A stretch of 64,000 nucleotides of DNA. Origin: Sulfurimicrobium lacus (GTDB lineage: Bacteria > Pseudomonadota > Gammaproteobacteria > Burkholderiales > Sulfuricellaceae). The translations under genes and the position numbers were made by a program. The DNA lies in assembly GCF_011764585.1 (NCBI RefSeq), contig NZ_AP022853.1, positions 3,381,501 through 3,445,500 on the forward strand, given 5' to 3'. Below the pieces are notes generated by a model that searched no databases, was not told the origin of the DNA, and saw nothing but the letters and a program-made list of their open reading frames with translations. The stretch's first letter is position 1. The number at the start of each line of letters is the position of its first letter. Below, one piece after another: positions 63,247 through 64,000 of the stretch.

Positions 63247-63307
63247 ATAGTGTCCTTGCGGTGACGTCAGAATGCGCTTCGGCGCAACTGCACCATATCT
63301 GATCCGC

Positions 63308-63331
63308 AAACCCGGCCGCTGCGCCGGGTTT
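63308..63331. repeat. Inverted repeat at the 3' end of the phage minor head gene
   Basis: AAACCCGGC, loop CGCTGC, GCCGGGTTT. T-rich on the plus-strand side; overlaps the minus-strand stop codon at 63330-63332. Could act as a terminator in either direction. Confidence 0.5.
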
Positions 63332-64000
63332 ATTTTTTGTAAACGAGCCGGCCCTTGCGCTGCCTGTCGAAATAGCCCAGCTTACTGGTTGTAAACGTAG
63401 TCGCGCCGCTCCAGCCGGCCCTTGACCACTCGAAAACAGATATCGCGAACTTGCCCGAGCCATCGATATCGAAGGCACGCAGATAGCGCCGCTTCAATCG
63501 CCAGTTTCCGGGCTCCGATGCATCCTTTTCCCAGTCCCACCAAATTTCATCCGGCTCGATAATCGACATGGCCATCAGGTTGATGTAGCGCAAACGGTCG
63601 ATCTTGTCCGGCTCGGCCAGCCACTTGAAATTGTCCCCGCCCTTATCCTCACCTTTGATGAACAGCGCCTTGGAAATGGCCAGGGTGCTGCCGGCCGCGT
63701 CGGTGAATGCGACACCTTGATCAAGCGTGGCGCCAAACACGTCCAGCAGGTCAGTCACCGCGACTACCGGCGCCGTACTGGCGGGCAGGACGATGTCGGC
63801 GGGAACCGTCGTCGGAATGGGCAGCGCCGGGGGCTTGAAACCTGTCGGCCACGGTGTGCCGCGCTCTTTCAGCGCTGCGTTGTAGCCCGTCAGGGGCGGA
63901 ACTGTATGCGGTTCCAGCCAGGCCTTGCCGGGGTTATAAGCGAAGCCGGGGTCAATGCCTACCGGGGTGCGAACGGTGCGCGGATTGCTGCCATTTTTAC
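63330..64000 (-). CDS. Phage minor head protein (Mu gpF-like) with C-terminal PBECR2-type nuclease fold, 5' end beyond window
   Basis: The frame is open from the stop at 63330 to the right edge, so this is the C-terminal part (about 222 residues). At the edge VGIDPGFAYNPGKAWLEPH is the typical late motif of SPP1/Mu-type minor head proteins. The last 110 residues (EPDEIWWDWEKD, RRYLRAFDI, VFEWSRAGWSGATTF, YFDRQRKGRLVYKK) fit the PBECR2 barnase/EndoU/colicin-E5/RelE-like nuclease fold often fused there. The GTG at 63758 is an internal codon, not the start. Confidence 0.8.
   Translation of the reverse strand, partial: KNGSNPRTVRTPVGIDPGFAYNPGKAWLEPHTVPPLTGYNAALKERGTPWPTGFKPPALPIPTTVPADIVLPASTAPVVAVTDLLDVFGATLDQGVAFTDAAGSTLAISKALFIKGEDKGGDNFKWLAEPDKIDRLRYINLMAMSIIEPDEIWWDWEKDASEPGNWRLKRRYLRAFDIDGSGKFAISVFEWSRAGWSGATTFTTSKLGYFDRQRKGRLVYKK

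Overview
The window looks like a chromosome segment of a sulfur-oxidising betaproteobacterium, probably of the Sulfuricella/Gallionella/Thiobacillus side of the Nitrosomonadales. This is inferred from gene content and order; no rRNA or other decisive marker gene is present. Supporting points are a grpE-dnaK-dnaJ block with sigma-32-like promoters, an rpsP-rimM-trmD-rplS operon, pilBCD-coaE, and a set of cytoplasmic sulfite-oxidation and sulfane-sulfur-transfer genes.

Layout. 1-4.8 kb: the end of an EAL-domain protein, the DnaK chaperone system and one unknown gene. 5.0-7.4 kb: the type IV pilin gene pilA behind a sigma-54-type promoter, followed by a polytopic GT-C-like glycosyltransferase. 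7.4-30.3 kb: a large glycan-modification island with two overlapping TPR/O-GlcNAc-transferase-like genes, several glycosyltransferases (GT2, GT4, WbsX, GT-C), three class I methyltransferases, a radical SAM/DUF4915 pair, a Wzm/Wzt-type ABC exporter, and genes resembling the complete mycobacterial route to the decaprenyl-phospho-D-arabinofuranose donor (UbiA-type phosphoribosyltransferase, PAP2-like phosphatase, GtrA, DprE1, DprE2). 30.4-36.4 kb: xerD, ogt, a secreted helical-repeat protein, the ribosomal operon and ffh. 36.5-45.6 kb: a CcsA-type protein, a CorB/HlyC-type protein, pilBCD, coaE, a BepA-type protease and moaC. 45.7-52.7 kb: sulfur metabolism, with an ArsR-rhodanese fusion, soeABC, and rhodanese-tusA-dsrE2. 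52.9-58.8 kb: an RND efflux pair and an orphan sensor kinase. 59-62 kb: an ABC-2-type permease, an anchored helical protein and two pseudopilin-like genes. 62-64 kb: a 3'-truncated nucleotidyltransferase-fold gene, then the cut edge of a Mu-like phage head module that runs off the right end.

How the parts fit. SoeABC would oxidise sulfite in the cytoplasm and pass electrons to the quinone pool. Rhodanese, TusA and DsrE2 would move protein-bound sulfane sulfur towards that pathway, and the ArsR-rhodanese fusion is a plausible sulfur-responsive regulator. The pilin gene, its adjacent GT-C gene and the D-arabinofuranose donor genes suggest that the pili carry arabinofuranose, as in Pseudomonas aeruginosa group IV strains, although the arabinan could instead be part of a surface polysaccharide.

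Signs of remodelling are concentrated in the glycan island and at the right edge. They include a decayed methyltransferase copy whose breakpoint supplies the start codon of a radical SAM gene, a pilin ORF that reads through its own terminator after an apparent one-base shift, and a truncated host gene next to phage DNA.
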